In this document: positions 37,501 to 46,400 of the stretch, piece by piece
How positions within the stretch are numbered: the stretch's first letter is position 1
Layout of the letters: each line of letters opens with the position of its first letter
Assembly: GCA_932294295.1 (NCBI GenBank)
Contig: OW028577.1
Location: 5,341,001 to 5,405,000 of the forward strand
Direction: 5' to 3'
Length of the DNA stretch: 64,000 nt
Source of the DNA: Alitta virens
Lineage: Eukaryota > Annelida > Polychaeta > Phyllodocida > Nereididae
Translations under genes and position numbers: made by a program
Notes under the pieces: model-generated
The model's input: the letters and a program-made list of their open reading frames with translations, nothing else
What the model was told of the DNA's origin: nothing
Database searches by the model: none

Positions 37501-40500
37501 TTTGAATTTGTCTACGATAGTGTCGATCCCTAAGGATTGTAGGGGTGACATTTGTTGTCATGCAAATTATAGAGGGATCACTCTTTGCTCAGCCATTGTC
37601 AAAGTGTTTGATCTTATAATGATGGACAGAAATCAGGATATATTGCAGACTTCACAAAATCAGTTTGCATATAAGCCTAAACATGGAACTGTGTTATGCA
37701 CCCTCATGTTAAAAGAAACTGTGAAACATTACTTTACAAACGGATCTGATGTGTATTCAATGTTTATAGACGCAAGCAAAGCATTTGATTGTGTAAAGCA
37801 TGATCAGCTGTTTACAGTACTTAACAAGAGAAGGATGCATCCATTGGATTTACGTTTCCTGATACACAGCTATGAACAGCAACAAATGAGAACGTCATGG
37901 AAGGGTGCTTACTCTGATCCTTTTTATGCCACAAATGGAATTGGGCAGGGGAAAATGGCTTCTCCTATTTTATTCTGTTGTTATTTGGACATTTTGTTGG
38001 CTAAACTGAATAATAAAGGCATAGGCTGTTGGATGGGTGCGCATTATGCAGGTGCACTAGCTTATGCAGATGATTTGACTCTTTTAAGCCCAACATCACA
38101 AGGATTACAAACTATGGTTACAATTTGTGAGGACTTCTCAAAAGAGTATGGCATGACATACAACCCACAAAAATCAATTTGTGTACTTTTTTCCAAAAGA
38201 CAAGTAAAATGTACCCCAGACATATTTCTGAATGGAAGACTGGTTACTTGGGTCACAAAAGTGAAACATCTGGGAAATGTATTGAACTATAATTTGGATG
38301 AGTCTGCAGATGTTACACTTAAGAGAGGAGATTTGGTTAGCAGAGTGAACAAAATGATTGGTTTATTACATGGAGCAAGTGACAATGTGCTAATGAAAGT
38401 TTTTGGTTCACAATGCTGTCATTTCTATGGAACATCTGCATGGATGCTTAATGATAGACATATCTCCCAGTTTCATACTATGTACAACCGGTGTGTGAGA
38501 AGGATTTTAAAACTACCATATAGAACCCACACAAGATACTTGCCTCTGCTTTCTGAAAGGGCTAATTCTAGGGAGGAGATAGTTGCTAGATTTGTGAGGT
38601 TGTTGTTCACAGCTCTTCAGAGTGATAACTCACTCATCAGACATGTGTCCAACAGAGCACTGACAACAACAAACTCAATCATTGGAGCCAACATAGACTT
38701 CATCAAAACCACATATAGAGTACAATTCTCAGAGATAAATACATTTAATTTTAGAAAACAATATTTACAGACAATTACTCCAGAAGATATGTGCAACGTC
38801 CAAGCAATTAAAGATATAAGGAACTTTGAGATCGATTTTTTTGAAATTAATGAATTTTTTTCCCAACTATGTATTAATTAACTTAAAATATTCATTGTAT
38901 TGATATTATTGATTTATACCATGTAACTTAATTTCAAACTATGATGTATTATACCTCTGATGAGCGTATGAATAAAGATATATATATATATATATAGCAA
39001 GAAATGGCTTGAATAATGTGTCTGCATGGGTTATATTAGTATAAAAAGCATCGAAATATATACGATTAGCAACAAGTAAATTGGCAGTTGGGAATTTACC
39101 AAATATAAATCATTAACCCTGTGATATAAATTAATGGTGTCCACTTCAAACATAAGCTACATGGTCATATTTAAAGGTGTTGCATAATGCCACATGAGAA
39201 TGAATTGGAACCAATCTGACTGGGGGTGCTTTTGTCTCCTTGCTAATTCCCTACTGTACCCCCCCCCCCCTTATTTACCCCCTCCCCCCCCCCCTAACTC
39301 TCTTGCTATTTTGCAAAAGCAGCTGGCATTCTAGAATATATGTCAGTGAGTGAAGGCCTGTCAATGATAAATGATTTCCATGTGTACCTAATTATCAATA
39401 AATATATCTATAAAAGGGTCCATAATATTAATATTTGCAGGTTCAACCATATCGAGGGTACCACGAAACAATGAGAGATAGAAACGGAGTGAATCCTGGA
39501 ATTATCATTGAGGATCATGACGAAATTGAAAATCACCAAACGTCTGGTCAATTTGACACTGAACGATTTCCCCAAATTGCAATGAAATCTTTAGTGACTG
39601 AGAGAATGGGATCAAGACATCTGGCCGAAGAAACAGTTGGTCAGAATGAACGGTGCAATGCCAACCAAGATGGCAATAAAATGGTTTGCATAATATATAT
39701 TGAAATTTATTCATTCATTCTTTCCTATTCATTTTTGTTAGATATGTTTATCCGCAAGTATTAGGTCAACAGTGGTGCCAGGACTTATACCTATAGTGAC
39801 GATATTATATCAAGTATTTACCAACTTCCATGCAGCTCCCTGTATGCATGATTGCAATTAAAATTATAGCAGTTAACCAAACGATTTTGTGTTGGTTTCT
39901 GCTCAGTTTCAATGACCTGGAGGCTGGGGCACCTTTGCTTTGGCCACCTGGTTCAGAGGGCAGTTGTCGACTCATGTCTCCATGCTGTATTTAATGGGAT
40001 CCAGGTGCAGCTAACTTTTGTCACAACAGGCATTTTGATGATCCCATCCGTATTAATTGTAATTGAGTATGATTGTAGTTATTAATATTATTTTAGTGAT
40101 TTGACACTGCAGGCGTGGGTTTCATACGGAACATGTGATTTATGTCTTGAATTTCAGGAAAGCAAAAGAGAAAAAACACAGCCCGAAGGAACAAACAAAA
40201 TGTCCTTGGTGTCAAAATTAGGAGGTCGACATCATAGTTCCCTTGACCACCAAAATGGACCATGCTTTGTCCAGCTCAGAAGGTTGAGGTCAACAGAAGC
40301 TTTTGTATGCAGTCCATTTGATATCTATCAATCTTATTAAAATTCACCAAATTGAAATTTATACATAGCATGTACAGACATAATGGCATATATCTTGTTG
40401 GTTTTAACAGGGTTTGGAATATGTTATATTTGATGATGAAAAGAATGTGGACCTCTGTGACACGTCAGTAACTTTGGTGAGTAGCAATAAAGAAATATAA

Positions 40501-41641
40501 TAATTGTTTAAATTAACTAGCTTGAATGAAGTTCAAAAAGTTACTCGGTTCTGAATTCGTTAACTTTGATATACAGCTGTAGTTATTTTCCGTGATGAAT
40601 TTCCGAAAATCCCCAGGCTATGCTATTAGCACTAATGGGCGTCGTTCCAATTGGCATTCCTCTGAGGTCAACACTGGACCAGAGACAGTCTCTGACTGGG
40701 CTAATTAGATTTCCACCAGGTGGCACATGTGAATGCCAGTTTCTTAGCCATGGAAGGTCATATCATAGATAATCATACAGCTGTATGTATATATCAGTTT
40801 CCAAGTCTTTCAAGTCTGCTGCAATATTTTCAGTTACCGTATTTACTCGAATAGAAGCCCTCCCTTCTACTTTTTTGAGAGAGCGTCTAAGGAGGGCCTT
40901 TATTTGAGGTGGGCCTCTATTCGAAGTGGGCGGCTATTGTTTTAGGGGCAATGAAGGACATCCAAAATGCTAAAATCTTAGGGAAGTACCTCTGAAAGAC
41001 CTCAAATTCTGGACTTGAGCTCAATTCGTTGGTCAAATCTATTGTCCGTTTGTAGGGAGGGGGCTTCGAATCTGTTTGAGGGAGGCCTTTACTTTTTTTT
41101 GTAAGGCAGCTTACCTGGGCTTCTATTCGAGGTGGGCCTCTATTTGAGAGGGGCGTTTATTCGAGTAAATACGGTACTACATCATGTATATAGATATGAT
41201 ATATCAGTAGCGGATTTAAGGGGGGGATTTAAACCCCCCCCCCCCCCCCACCTTTGCCTAGTATATTTTTAATTTAAAATTTGTCAACCTCCCATATAGT
41301 GCCGGATTTCGGTATTTACAACTAAACTTTCAACATCACTCCGCACTTGGAATATTAATTATTTCACCAATGACCCTATTTGTGGTCTGCATGTTACATT
41401 TCAGGTCAGCAACGGTGCCGAGCTTGTCATGTTATCTCGACGATTCTTCATTCAAAATGCAACTCCTAGAATCAAGCAATTGATCAGACAAACAGTACGG
41501 CCTTTCCCTCCTGAAGATGCCCTGCAAGACAATCTGCAGACAGAGGTCAACTGGGTGCACTTCAGGCAAGACGTTGTTCGAGATTTTGTCGACCAAAGAT
41601 ATGAAATGAAAACACTGTTACCCGTGTTACCAAATAGATGA
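13565..41641 (+). CDS. CNBD2-like: Gene A: cyclic nucleotide-binding domain protein, CNBD2-like
   Basis: Coding exons: 13565-14326, 20462-20532, 28561-28705, 28851-28925, 29585-29673, 30461-30534, 30843-30925, 31286-31434, 32016-32093, 32274-32334, 32750-32861, 33849-33949, 39441-39683, 40158-40304, 40411-40476, 41405-41641. They total 2493 bases (830 aa) with every phase matching. Residues 1-254 are a charged, probably disordered N-terminus. [12 protein letters not shown] (about 258-269) is the basic hydrophobic helix seen before the domain in this family. Residues 350-480 form a cNMP-binding domain with [14 protein letters not shown] and a phosphate-binding cassette [16 protein letters not shown] that keeps its Glu and Arg. 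A second, degenerate cNMP-like fold follows ([10 protein letters not shown]), split by a long linker and closing with [11 protein letters not shown] and NWVHF. The start is the first in-frame ATG after the acceptor. The donors at 32862 (GTTAGT) and 39684 (GTTTGC) are weak. It may bind cAMP or cGMP; the mouse CNBD2 protein serves sperm development. Confidence 0.85.
14788..15375. repeat. Perfect 61-bp inverted repeat in gene A intron
   Basis: Positions 14788-14848 and 15315-15375 are exact reverse complements by eye, 466 bases apart. A shorter imperfect inverted pair (ACCGTCTTTCGGTTGGAAA and its near-complement at about 14918) overlaps the left arm. Open frames in this stretch contain the same peptide on opposite strands because of this repeat. 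I recognise no transposon protein. Confidence 0.8.
16232..16327. repeat. 96-bp foldback repeat (short MITE-like)
   Basis: The two halves form a near-perfect hairpin. GTTATTGCCC, then GGGAGGCTGATTCAG, then TTATCAC and CGAG occur at the left and, as reverse complement, at the right, with arms of about 41 bases and only a few mismatches. Confidence 0.75.
16535..17195. repeat. Degenerate minisatellite (GTGGTCTTAAT-type units)
   Basis: About 650 bases of loosely repeated 15-20 base units such as AGGTGGTCTTAATTGTG. A higher-order copy of 152 bases is visible: GTATTCTTGATG starts at 16729 and again at 16881, with the following units in the same order. No coding potential. Confidence 0.75.
18700..20215 (-). 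pseudogene. DIRS-like tyrosine-recombinase retrotransposon pol remnant
   Basis: On the minus strand, in broken frames, there is a reverse transcriptase of the DIRS/Ngaro kind: [15 protein letters not shown] near 20100, [15 protein letters not shown] near 19850, [10 protein letters not shown] (catalytic LDD) near 19660 and [17 protein letters not shown] near 19520. An RNase H start follows ([17 protein letters not shown] near 19300). Stops and frameshifts are frequent. The tyrosine recombinase was not recognised downstream. It lies antisense in the second half of gene A's first coding intron. Confidence 0.65.
20905..21600 (+). repeat. Interspersed repeat with internal reiteration
   Basis: It begins near AACCCTCAGCGAACG. 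The motif CAGAACTCTAACACTAATG recurs in diverged form near 21008, 21120, 21431 and 21566. A shorter copy of the same family lies in the opposite orientation at about 27345-27515, so this is a dispersed family and not a local array. No coding potential. Confidence 0.6.
21999..22170 (-). repeat. 3' LTR of the Ty3/gypsy element
   Basis: Read in the element's orientation it starts TGAGCAGACTTTATTT and ends GTCTCTACA, giving TG...CA ends. It matches 26043-26197 over about 154 bases with three differences. Confidence 0.85.
22308..26001 (-). pseudogene. Ty3/gypsy gag-pol, broken by stops and frameshifts
   Basis: Gag starts at the ATG at 26001, and its basic [14 protein letters not shown] zinc-binding segment lies near 25430. 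Protease is at 25352-25086, but the catalytic DTG reads VTG. Reverse transcriptase (24980-24000) contains [19 protein letters not shown] and FVYLDD. RNase H (23997-23400) contains TVDASD and the YTDHKPL segment. Integrase (23374-22691) shows an HHCC finger (HNLSH, CCVAC) and [14 protein letters not shown] and NGLVERF for the catalytic triad. The C-terminal HPYEGPF/DTVSIDRL-type segment is at 22440-22340. Stops lie at 24408 (TAA) and 23749 (TGA), and frame changes near 25380, 25000, 24000, 23390 and 22700. It is not functional. Confidence 0.85.
26043..26197 (-). repeat. 5' LTR of the Ty3/gypsy element, 5'-truncated
   Basis: It matches the 3' LTR from its inner CTCTACA end to ATTCGAACC and lacks the outer 16 or so bases. 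Unrelated sequence follows at 26198. Confidence 0.85.
26198..28560. other. Gene A intron sequence, one dispersed-repeat copy
   Basis: AT-rich intron. The only structure I see is the inverted family member at about 27345-27515, which on the minus strand matches 20905-21060. No exon with compatible splice sites was found. Confidence 0.4.
30670..30734. repeat. (CTGA)n microsatellite
   Basis: Tetranucleotide array with a few CTGG variants at its start, in an intron of gene A. Confidence 0.9.
31474..31590. repeat. 117-bp MITE-like repeat, copy 1
   Basis: The ends are perfect 18-base inverted repeats (CAGATAGCATTCCAAATC), and the interior has reiterated ACATCG/TGTCGCC-type motifs. Related pieces lie at 32998-33056, 33655-33705 and 55567-55675, so it is a dispersed family. 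Confidence 0.8.
31601..31890. repeat. TGTATATAT-type microsatellite
   Basis: About 290 bases of TATATTG-like units with variable register. The two overlapping open frames made of Tyr, Ile, Val and Cys come from the repeat and are not genes. Confidence 0.9.
32998..33056. repeat. Short member of the 31474 MITE family
   Basis: Starts CCCAGATAGCAT and ends ATGTTATCTGGG (11 of 12 bases inverted-complementary), with a CCAATGTTGG interior. It is about half the length of the copy at 31474. Confidence 0.55.
33655..33705. repeat. Half copy of the 31474 MITE family
   Basis: It contains the ACATCGCCGACATT interior and the right end GATTTGGAATGCCATCTGGG. The left end is missing. Confidence 0.55.
34411..34546. 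repeat. (TCTA)n microsatellite upstream of the intact LINE
   Basis: Tetranucleotide array with TAGC interruptions, ending about 220 bases before ORF1 of the LINE. Confidence 0.9.
34767..35882 (+). CDS. LINE ORF1 protein, 371 aa
   Basis: The first protein of the LINE, presumed to bind its RNA. The N-terminus has two close Cys pairs (CETC at residues 7-10 and CLDC at about 19-22), which may form a small zinc-binding knot. A charged helical stretch and a Gln/Met-rich likely coiled coil follow ([19 protein letters not shown], about 150-170). A Ser/Thr/Gly-rich linker leads to a C-terminal RRM-like domain ([17 protein letters not shown] to [11 protein letters not shown]). The frame is open from ATG to TGA. 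The TGA overlaps the ORF2 start as ATGA, which suggests coupled reinitiation. Confidence 0.85.
   Translation: MSGKKKCETCRKDYKEGVCLDCHKQDNKQIVVNELLCYVNNYINKSSLGQLKLALVSFYGEEAVNKAKTAILECAKKMEINVGDCEQVRQRSATRTAKEAEVDDILRVFSEVIKPTAMTEVCFYAEDVRQLPPAAPEEGGSLMSLFELLAEQKQQMLQMQHAMSSLQAQVMQNTSRLNRPPAATAYSGAVKRTTVAALKEPLAGTSVALVDSNIQGSSGINTDMLQCAIEQVNNTTEDGYQVIQGNGKRPKRGSGRAEAGASGITKRSVKTGAAKTGLLFAGPEKFHVQLTNVSPQITDERIRTYVTEKSDDIEIIEIKDTTTDGWETKRFLITFNMSDFKAVMEDAFWPEGIYYKQWFVRNVQKKQPGVL
35879..38881 (+). CDS. LINE ORF2 protein: endonuclease and reverse transcriptase, 1000 aa
   Basis: This is the catalytic protein of the LINE. The N-terminal exonuclease/endonuclease/phosphatase domain (residues about 8-245) shows IQECW (Glu43), GGDINLD and SYHRPI. 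The reverse transcriptase spans about 480-770 with [29 protein letters not shown] and catalytic YADD at residues 729-732, followed by a thumb and C-terminal region. No premature stop or frameshift is present, so it could be active. It starts at the ATG overlapping the ORF1 stop by four bases; a second in-frame ATG follows at codon 4. Confidence 0.9.
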   Translation: MIIMNMDNLRIMSFNPTGLGLGKPECIRDLLDVHQVDILLIQECWLLPSNMQRLGDIHADYLFHGKSGMRDTELLVGRPYGGVAILWHKKLAVNVSKINDCKSNRLCAVKLKSTKQDIIMVYCYMPNDNYHKTNVSDEFMQACDEIECLISEFSDCSVIVGGDINLDYIRHNAHDVYFSHLLENCEMLDCWSLNVANQDYTYCDHFQNRSCIDRFSVSTNIGHMVKAMYPIDSALNTSYHRPICLELKLEITANNGLTFESQNCTRPIAWHTLNKNHPSVNLYKYELDKRLQASRNYQAHQCSDPLCNNLLHKRQLDDHCDFLVNCCIQADIVFPRIKQRSKVFPGWSEHVKEYKDECLLWFNIWNSHGKPTEGFIYETMRESKRQYMYAVRRTKRREKAIRNQKMAECVSQNRDRDLFQEIKRLGSKHMSAPSINSITNPKEIATYFADKYQALYNSVPSDFAIISSVKDCISEDISQMEQTFNVTLEKVKKAVKLLKPNKHDGNIGFTSSHLLYSSDTFLIHLAQLIQSCIIHGYQPKSLNLSTIVSIPKDCRGDICCHANYRGITLCSAIVKVFDLIMMDRNQDILQTSQNQFAYKPKHGTVLCTLMLKETVKHYFTNGSDVYSMFIDASKAFDCVKHDQLFTVLNKRRMHPLDLRFLIHSYEQQQMRTSWKGAYSDPFYATNGIGQGKMASPILFCCYLDILLAKLNNKGIGCWMGAHYAGALAYADDLTLLSPTSQGLQTMVTICEDFSKEYGMTYNPQKSICVLFSKRQVKCTPDIFLNGRLVTWVTKVKHLGNVLNYNLDESADVTLKRGDLVSRVNKMIGLLHGASDNVLMKVFGSQCCHFYGTSAWMLNDRHISQFHTMYNRCVRRILKLPYRTHTRYLPLLSERANSREEIVARFVRLLFTALQSDNSLIRHVSNRALTTTNSIIGANIDFIKTTYRVQFSEINTFNFRKQYLQTITPEDMCNVQAIKDIRNFEIDFFEINEFFSQLCIN
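39230..39290. repeat. Poly-C rich tract
   Basis: Two runs of C separated by TTATTTACCCCCT, in the intron just upstream of gene A exon 39441-39683. A similar C run lies at 41231-41251. Confidence 0.8.
40835..41176. mobile_element. MITE with TA duplication and terminal inverted repeats
   Basis: CCGTATTTACTCGAATA at the left end and its exact reverse complement at the right are flanked by TA on both sides, as in Tc1/mariner-type insertion. Internal arms (GAGGTGGGCCTCTATTTG and similar) also repeat. It is non-coding and lies in the last intron of gene A. Confidence 0.8.
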
Positions 41642-41736
41642 AAATACACATGCGTTTTATTGTAATATTTTGGGATATCATAAGTTTATTATATTGCTGA
41701 TTTTTAAGAAAAAATGGCATATATTTTACATGATAT

Positions 41737-41742
41737 AATAAA
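41737..41742 (+). terminator. Poly(A) signal of gene A
   Basis: AATAAA 96 bases after the gene A stop codon. No better signal lies between. Confidence 0.55.
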
Positions 41743-42282
41743 ATGTTTCAACATGGATGTATTTATACGCCCATGCATGGTTCAAAGTGCTGAACTAGGT
41801 TCAAAGTAGCATTTAGAACAGACTTGAAGTTGCACTGTCTGTCAATTTTGCGATTTTGTAAGACTCAATCAAATAGTTCATAAATAACCTTTATAAATCA
41901 AGGCACACTAAATTTGTGTGATCTAATGATTTTATCATACATTGAGAGAAAATCCAGACCAAAACATTGGAAACACAATGGGAATGACATCATCACCATT
42001 GTTCAGTATTGTGACGTCATCACAGGGTTTGTTTACATATTGAGTTTTTGATGGCATGAAAAACGAATATTTCTATTATCTATCGTAAATTAAAACTAAA
42101 TTGTTGACCAAAAAAGGGCATGTAATGGTAAAATATATCATTGAACAACAGGGCAGTATTGATTTATATCATTACTTTTATGTGCAAATTTGACAGACAG
42201 TGCACCTTTAACAATAATTAAAACTCATTTTGTTTGCCATTTCCGAATCAACCACATTTTGCATTTGTTGTTCTTTAAAATT

Positions 42283-42288
42283 TTTATT
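42283..42288 (-). terminator. Poly(A) signal of gene B
   Basis: AATAAA on the minus strand, 59 bases after the gene B stop at 42347-42349. The two convergent genes would end about 540 bases apart. Confidence 0.55.
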
Positions 42289-42346
42289 TCAAGGTATCAT
42301 GCGCAATTATGTATTGGATTATAAGAAAATTATACATTGAATGTAT

Positions 42347-43389
42347 CTATTTGACATGTTGAGTGTCATGTACATATTTAGTGAACAATACATGATCATG
42401 TAAAGTCATTGTTTTGAAGGCATCCCAGTTTGTTTTGCTTTGAAATTTTTCTTGAAGTTCATCAGCGTCGGGGTATGGCTGTATCTGAAGCACAAATTAA
42501 CTATTAGAATATATATATCATACAACTCCACACAGCTAGATTTAGTACATAATATGATATATATTTACTTTAATGTTTAATTATCTAATTAAGGAAATCT
42601 TTTTAAATTCCCGAAAATTGGAAAGTGATTTTTTTTTTTTGAAATATGGGAAAATTATGTATTGTGTGAAATAGCTGAAGTTGCCATGAGAGTTGAGAAA
42701 GCCTCGTGCTTGAACAGGCCGCTCGCCAAGGATGAATTGTGAGTGATAACATGCAGACTATAATCCATGAATCATTCATGATTAAAATGTACAATTACGG
42801 TAATAAGAATAATCAAAATTAATTATAATGAAAAATAAAATAAAAAATATTATTGTACCACATGTGCTGAATAAATGAGCTTACTTACAGTTGTGCGTAG
42901 TTTTTTCTGCAAGTTTTCTGTTAAATTTTGAAGAAAGAATTTCTTGCTTAGAAGGATGGCCTCAGCACCGTCTGACACCAAACTATAGCTCGTCTTTTTG
43001 TCTACCATCGTAAATACCAAGGAATCTAAGCCCTGGAATGAAAAAAGAAAAATGATGCAATTCTATAATACTACAATTGCTGGCGATTATATAATTCCAC
43101 TATTATGCATATCAAATTACAGTGGCAAACATATTTGTCTGATTTATGATATCTAAAAGAAAACTCCTAATATAGGCAGTCAAAATATAACTAGCTATCT
43201 TATTTCCAGCAAATCATAATATTGACACAACCAAAATACATTTATCTATCTATCCTTGGTCCTAGATCTATCTATCTATTTATCTATCTATATATATATC
43301 TATATATCTAATATCTAATATTATCTATCTATCTATCTAGATATCTAGCCATCTATCTGGCTATCTAGCCATCTATCTAGCCATCGATC

Positions 43390-43420
<31 letters not shown>

Positions 43421-43444
43421 CTCTCTGTCTATCTATTTATCTAT

Positions 43445-43478
<34 letters not shown>

Positions 43479-46400
43479 GTCTACCTATCTATCTATCTAT
43501 CTCTCTAGTCTAGTACAATTTCAGGTAATATTTATCTGTGTATATTCATGGAGACAACTCTTGTCTCCATGGTATATTAGACTACCGTAACTAGGCAAGC
43601 GTGTCCTTGAACATGATTATATTCTGACACTCAACTCATTGTAAATTTTATATCATACACTTTAAACATTCCAATATGTTATTGACTATTTTCCTCGTTT
43701 TTATATGATATTAAATAAATAGCAAAATAAACCACTGATAACTATCGAGTAACCTAGATATAACGATATCTTTGATGTACAATGATTTTGTATAACTTCG
43801 GTGGAAACGTTGTGTTGTTTCGTTTTAAACATCATTAATTTTAACACACTTGTGTGCAGTTAAAACACTTGTATTTGGTATGAATATTTAGCCAAGAATA
43901 TGTACTTTCTAATGAGTGTCATTTCATGATCATTTAAAATTCAGACTTTGCATAAAATTGCGTTAAATTGTCAAGTTCAGTTATGCAAAACCATATCTAC
44001 CGCATGTAAACCCGTATATCTTTGTCGCTATTTATCAGATCTTCACAAAAACCGGCATACAGTTATAAAAGGTTATTGGGAATACCTTCCCTAAATTTGA
44101 CCGTTCTGGGTCATTTCTTTGCTGTGATATCACAGACTTTATAAAGTGCAAAAACACAACTGAGAGTGGCACACTGCAAAACGTTCACAGATACTGTACT
44201 CGGCGCGCTGTACTCCCGCTAACGTCCGCGCCCTAGTAATTTTAGGAGCGCGAGTTTCCCAAATTGGCATTCCATTCCAGGACTTCGATAGTAACACATT
44301 CTCCAGGATTTCTACTACTCCACTACTACTCAACATGTCTGACGCTGTAGCTGCACCAGCTCCTGCCAAGGCAGCACCTGCCAAGAAGGCTGCACCCAAG
44401 AAGAAGGTTGCTCCCAAGAAGGCTGAACATCCTCCAGTCGCCATCATGGTCCCTGCTGCCATCAAAGCCTTGGGAGACCGTAAAGGATCTTCCCTGTCTG
44501 CCATCAAGAAGTACATCGCCGCCAACTACAAGGTCGACATTGAGAGGCTTGCTCCCTTCCTCCGCAAGTACCTGAAGAAGGCTGTTGCCGATGGAAAGCT
44601 GGCCCAGACCAAGGGATCCGGCGCCTCTGGATCATTCAAGCTAGCCAAGAAGGACGCTGAAGAGAAGCCTAAGAAGGCTGCTGCCAAGAAGCCAGTCAAG
44701 GCCAAGAAGCCCAAGTCTCCTGCCAAGGCCAAGACACCAAAGAAGGTCAAGACACCAAAGAAGAGCAAGCCAGCAAAGTCTCCCAAGAAGGCTGCCAAGA
44801 AACCAGCTGCTGCCAAGAAGACCCCCAAGAAGGCTGCCAAGAAACCAGCTGCTGCCAAGAAGACCCCCAAGAAGGTCGCAAAGAAGCCAGCTGCCAAGAA
44901 AGCCGCAAAGAAGTAAATCTTCGCAGTTCTTGCGCTTAACCAAAACATCCTAGGTCCTTTTAAGGGCCACCAAATCCTCCCAAGAGAGCAGACCTTGTAC
45001 ACATTTTAGTGTTGACAAATCCTTGTAATATCTTCAAAATTAATTTATATGGCCTTATTAATTAATAATGCACATGTGTCTATATAGATACATGCATAAG
45101 TTGGGCTCCTATTGCAAAACAAAATTCCCTGCATGGAAAATACAGGGAATTTTACTTGGAATATGAATTCAGGGAAAATACGGGGAATATTCTGAAAATA
45201 AGCAGAGCTTGTAAATCCTGCATATTTAGTTTAAACAACACAATGGATTTCCATAACCATTCACCATTGTTGTGGTAACCGTACTGGAACAAGTATGGTA
45301 CTTGTAATACAGCCTTATTACTAGGAGTGTAAAAGATTTAGTACAGTGTATTCTTACAAAAGTGTCTCTTGGGCCCAGTCTCTGAATTTCCACGAATACG
45401 GTCTGTGGAGGCTTGGCTAATTCTCTCTCCCTGGCCAGCTTTCTTCGCCGAAGTTCTTCCTAAAAATTTTAAGAAAATTTGTGATATACTCGTACCAAAT
45501 TTAGAGTAATTAGTGTAGTTTAAATGCAAGCACTTACTGGGCTTGGGTGTCGTTTTTTGAGTATTTTGTTTAATTTCCTGAGGTGCTTTTCTTGAGCTTT
45601 GTCTGAAAATATCAATATTAGGGTTATGATGCATAGATATATTGCATTATAATGGTATTAGTTATTTTAGCAATGGGCCTACAGAAATATAGCTATTATA
45701 CAGAAACTCTTTGATATACAATAGAAAAAAAGGCTTTTTTTGTGTGTTTTTTATGCATAGATTGGCCCTAATTATCTTAATTGCTCTATACTTAAAAGAA
45801 AAAATCTTTTTAAAATAAGGTATGTATCAAATCACCTCTTTCTTCCGTAGGTTGTATGTCAGGCAGTAGAGAAGGATTGGTGTACTTGTCTTTTGAAGGC
45901 ATGGGGCGGGGGGTGATTAGATCGTGCAACTTCAAAAAGGTGTTTCCCCCCGATGTATCGTCATCTGGCGATTTGGCATTTTTGAGGGTGAACACTGGAT
46001 ATGTTGATGCTGAAAGAGAGGGAAGAACATTGTATTGTTATGTATTGCCAACCATCTCAATTAATACAATATAATCATAGTGGCACTACAATCGTTTTGA
46101 ATCAAAATTGTCTTGATGTTAAAGCTTGTTAGGGTGATATTGATTGAAGGGTACACCGGTCTCACCTCTAGCAGAGTCATCGGGTGCAGGGGCATACCCC
46201 AAGTTGACTACCCCAGGGACATTTGGATGAACTGCCACCAGCTCTTTGAGGACTCTGCAACTACCTGACTTGATGATAAAAATCCATTCAGCAGTGTTAT
46301 GGTCTTCACACATGACAACCCCTCGTCTATAAAATTGAAATAACAGAAACAAATTAATGGGTATACATTATACCTGCATTAAGATCACAGTAAATTTAAG

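Larger units (their letters stand above)
34767..38997 (+). mobile_element. Apparently intact two-ORF LINE in gene A intron
   Basis: An APE-type non-LTR retrotransposon in the intron between gene A exons 33849-33949 and 39441-39683, in the same orientation as the gene. ORF1 (371 aa) and ORF2 (1000 aa) are both uninterrupted. The 3' untranslated region is about 115 bases and ends ATGAATAAAG followed by an ATA-repeat tail at 38975-38996. The 5' end is uncertain, within about 34550-34766. No target duplication was recognised. I do not assign a clade. Confidence 0.9.

Noticed and set aside
44526..45002. Long minus-strand open frame over histone H1
   Set aside because: It is the antisense shadow of the Lys/Ala-rich H1 codons and has no splice or start context.
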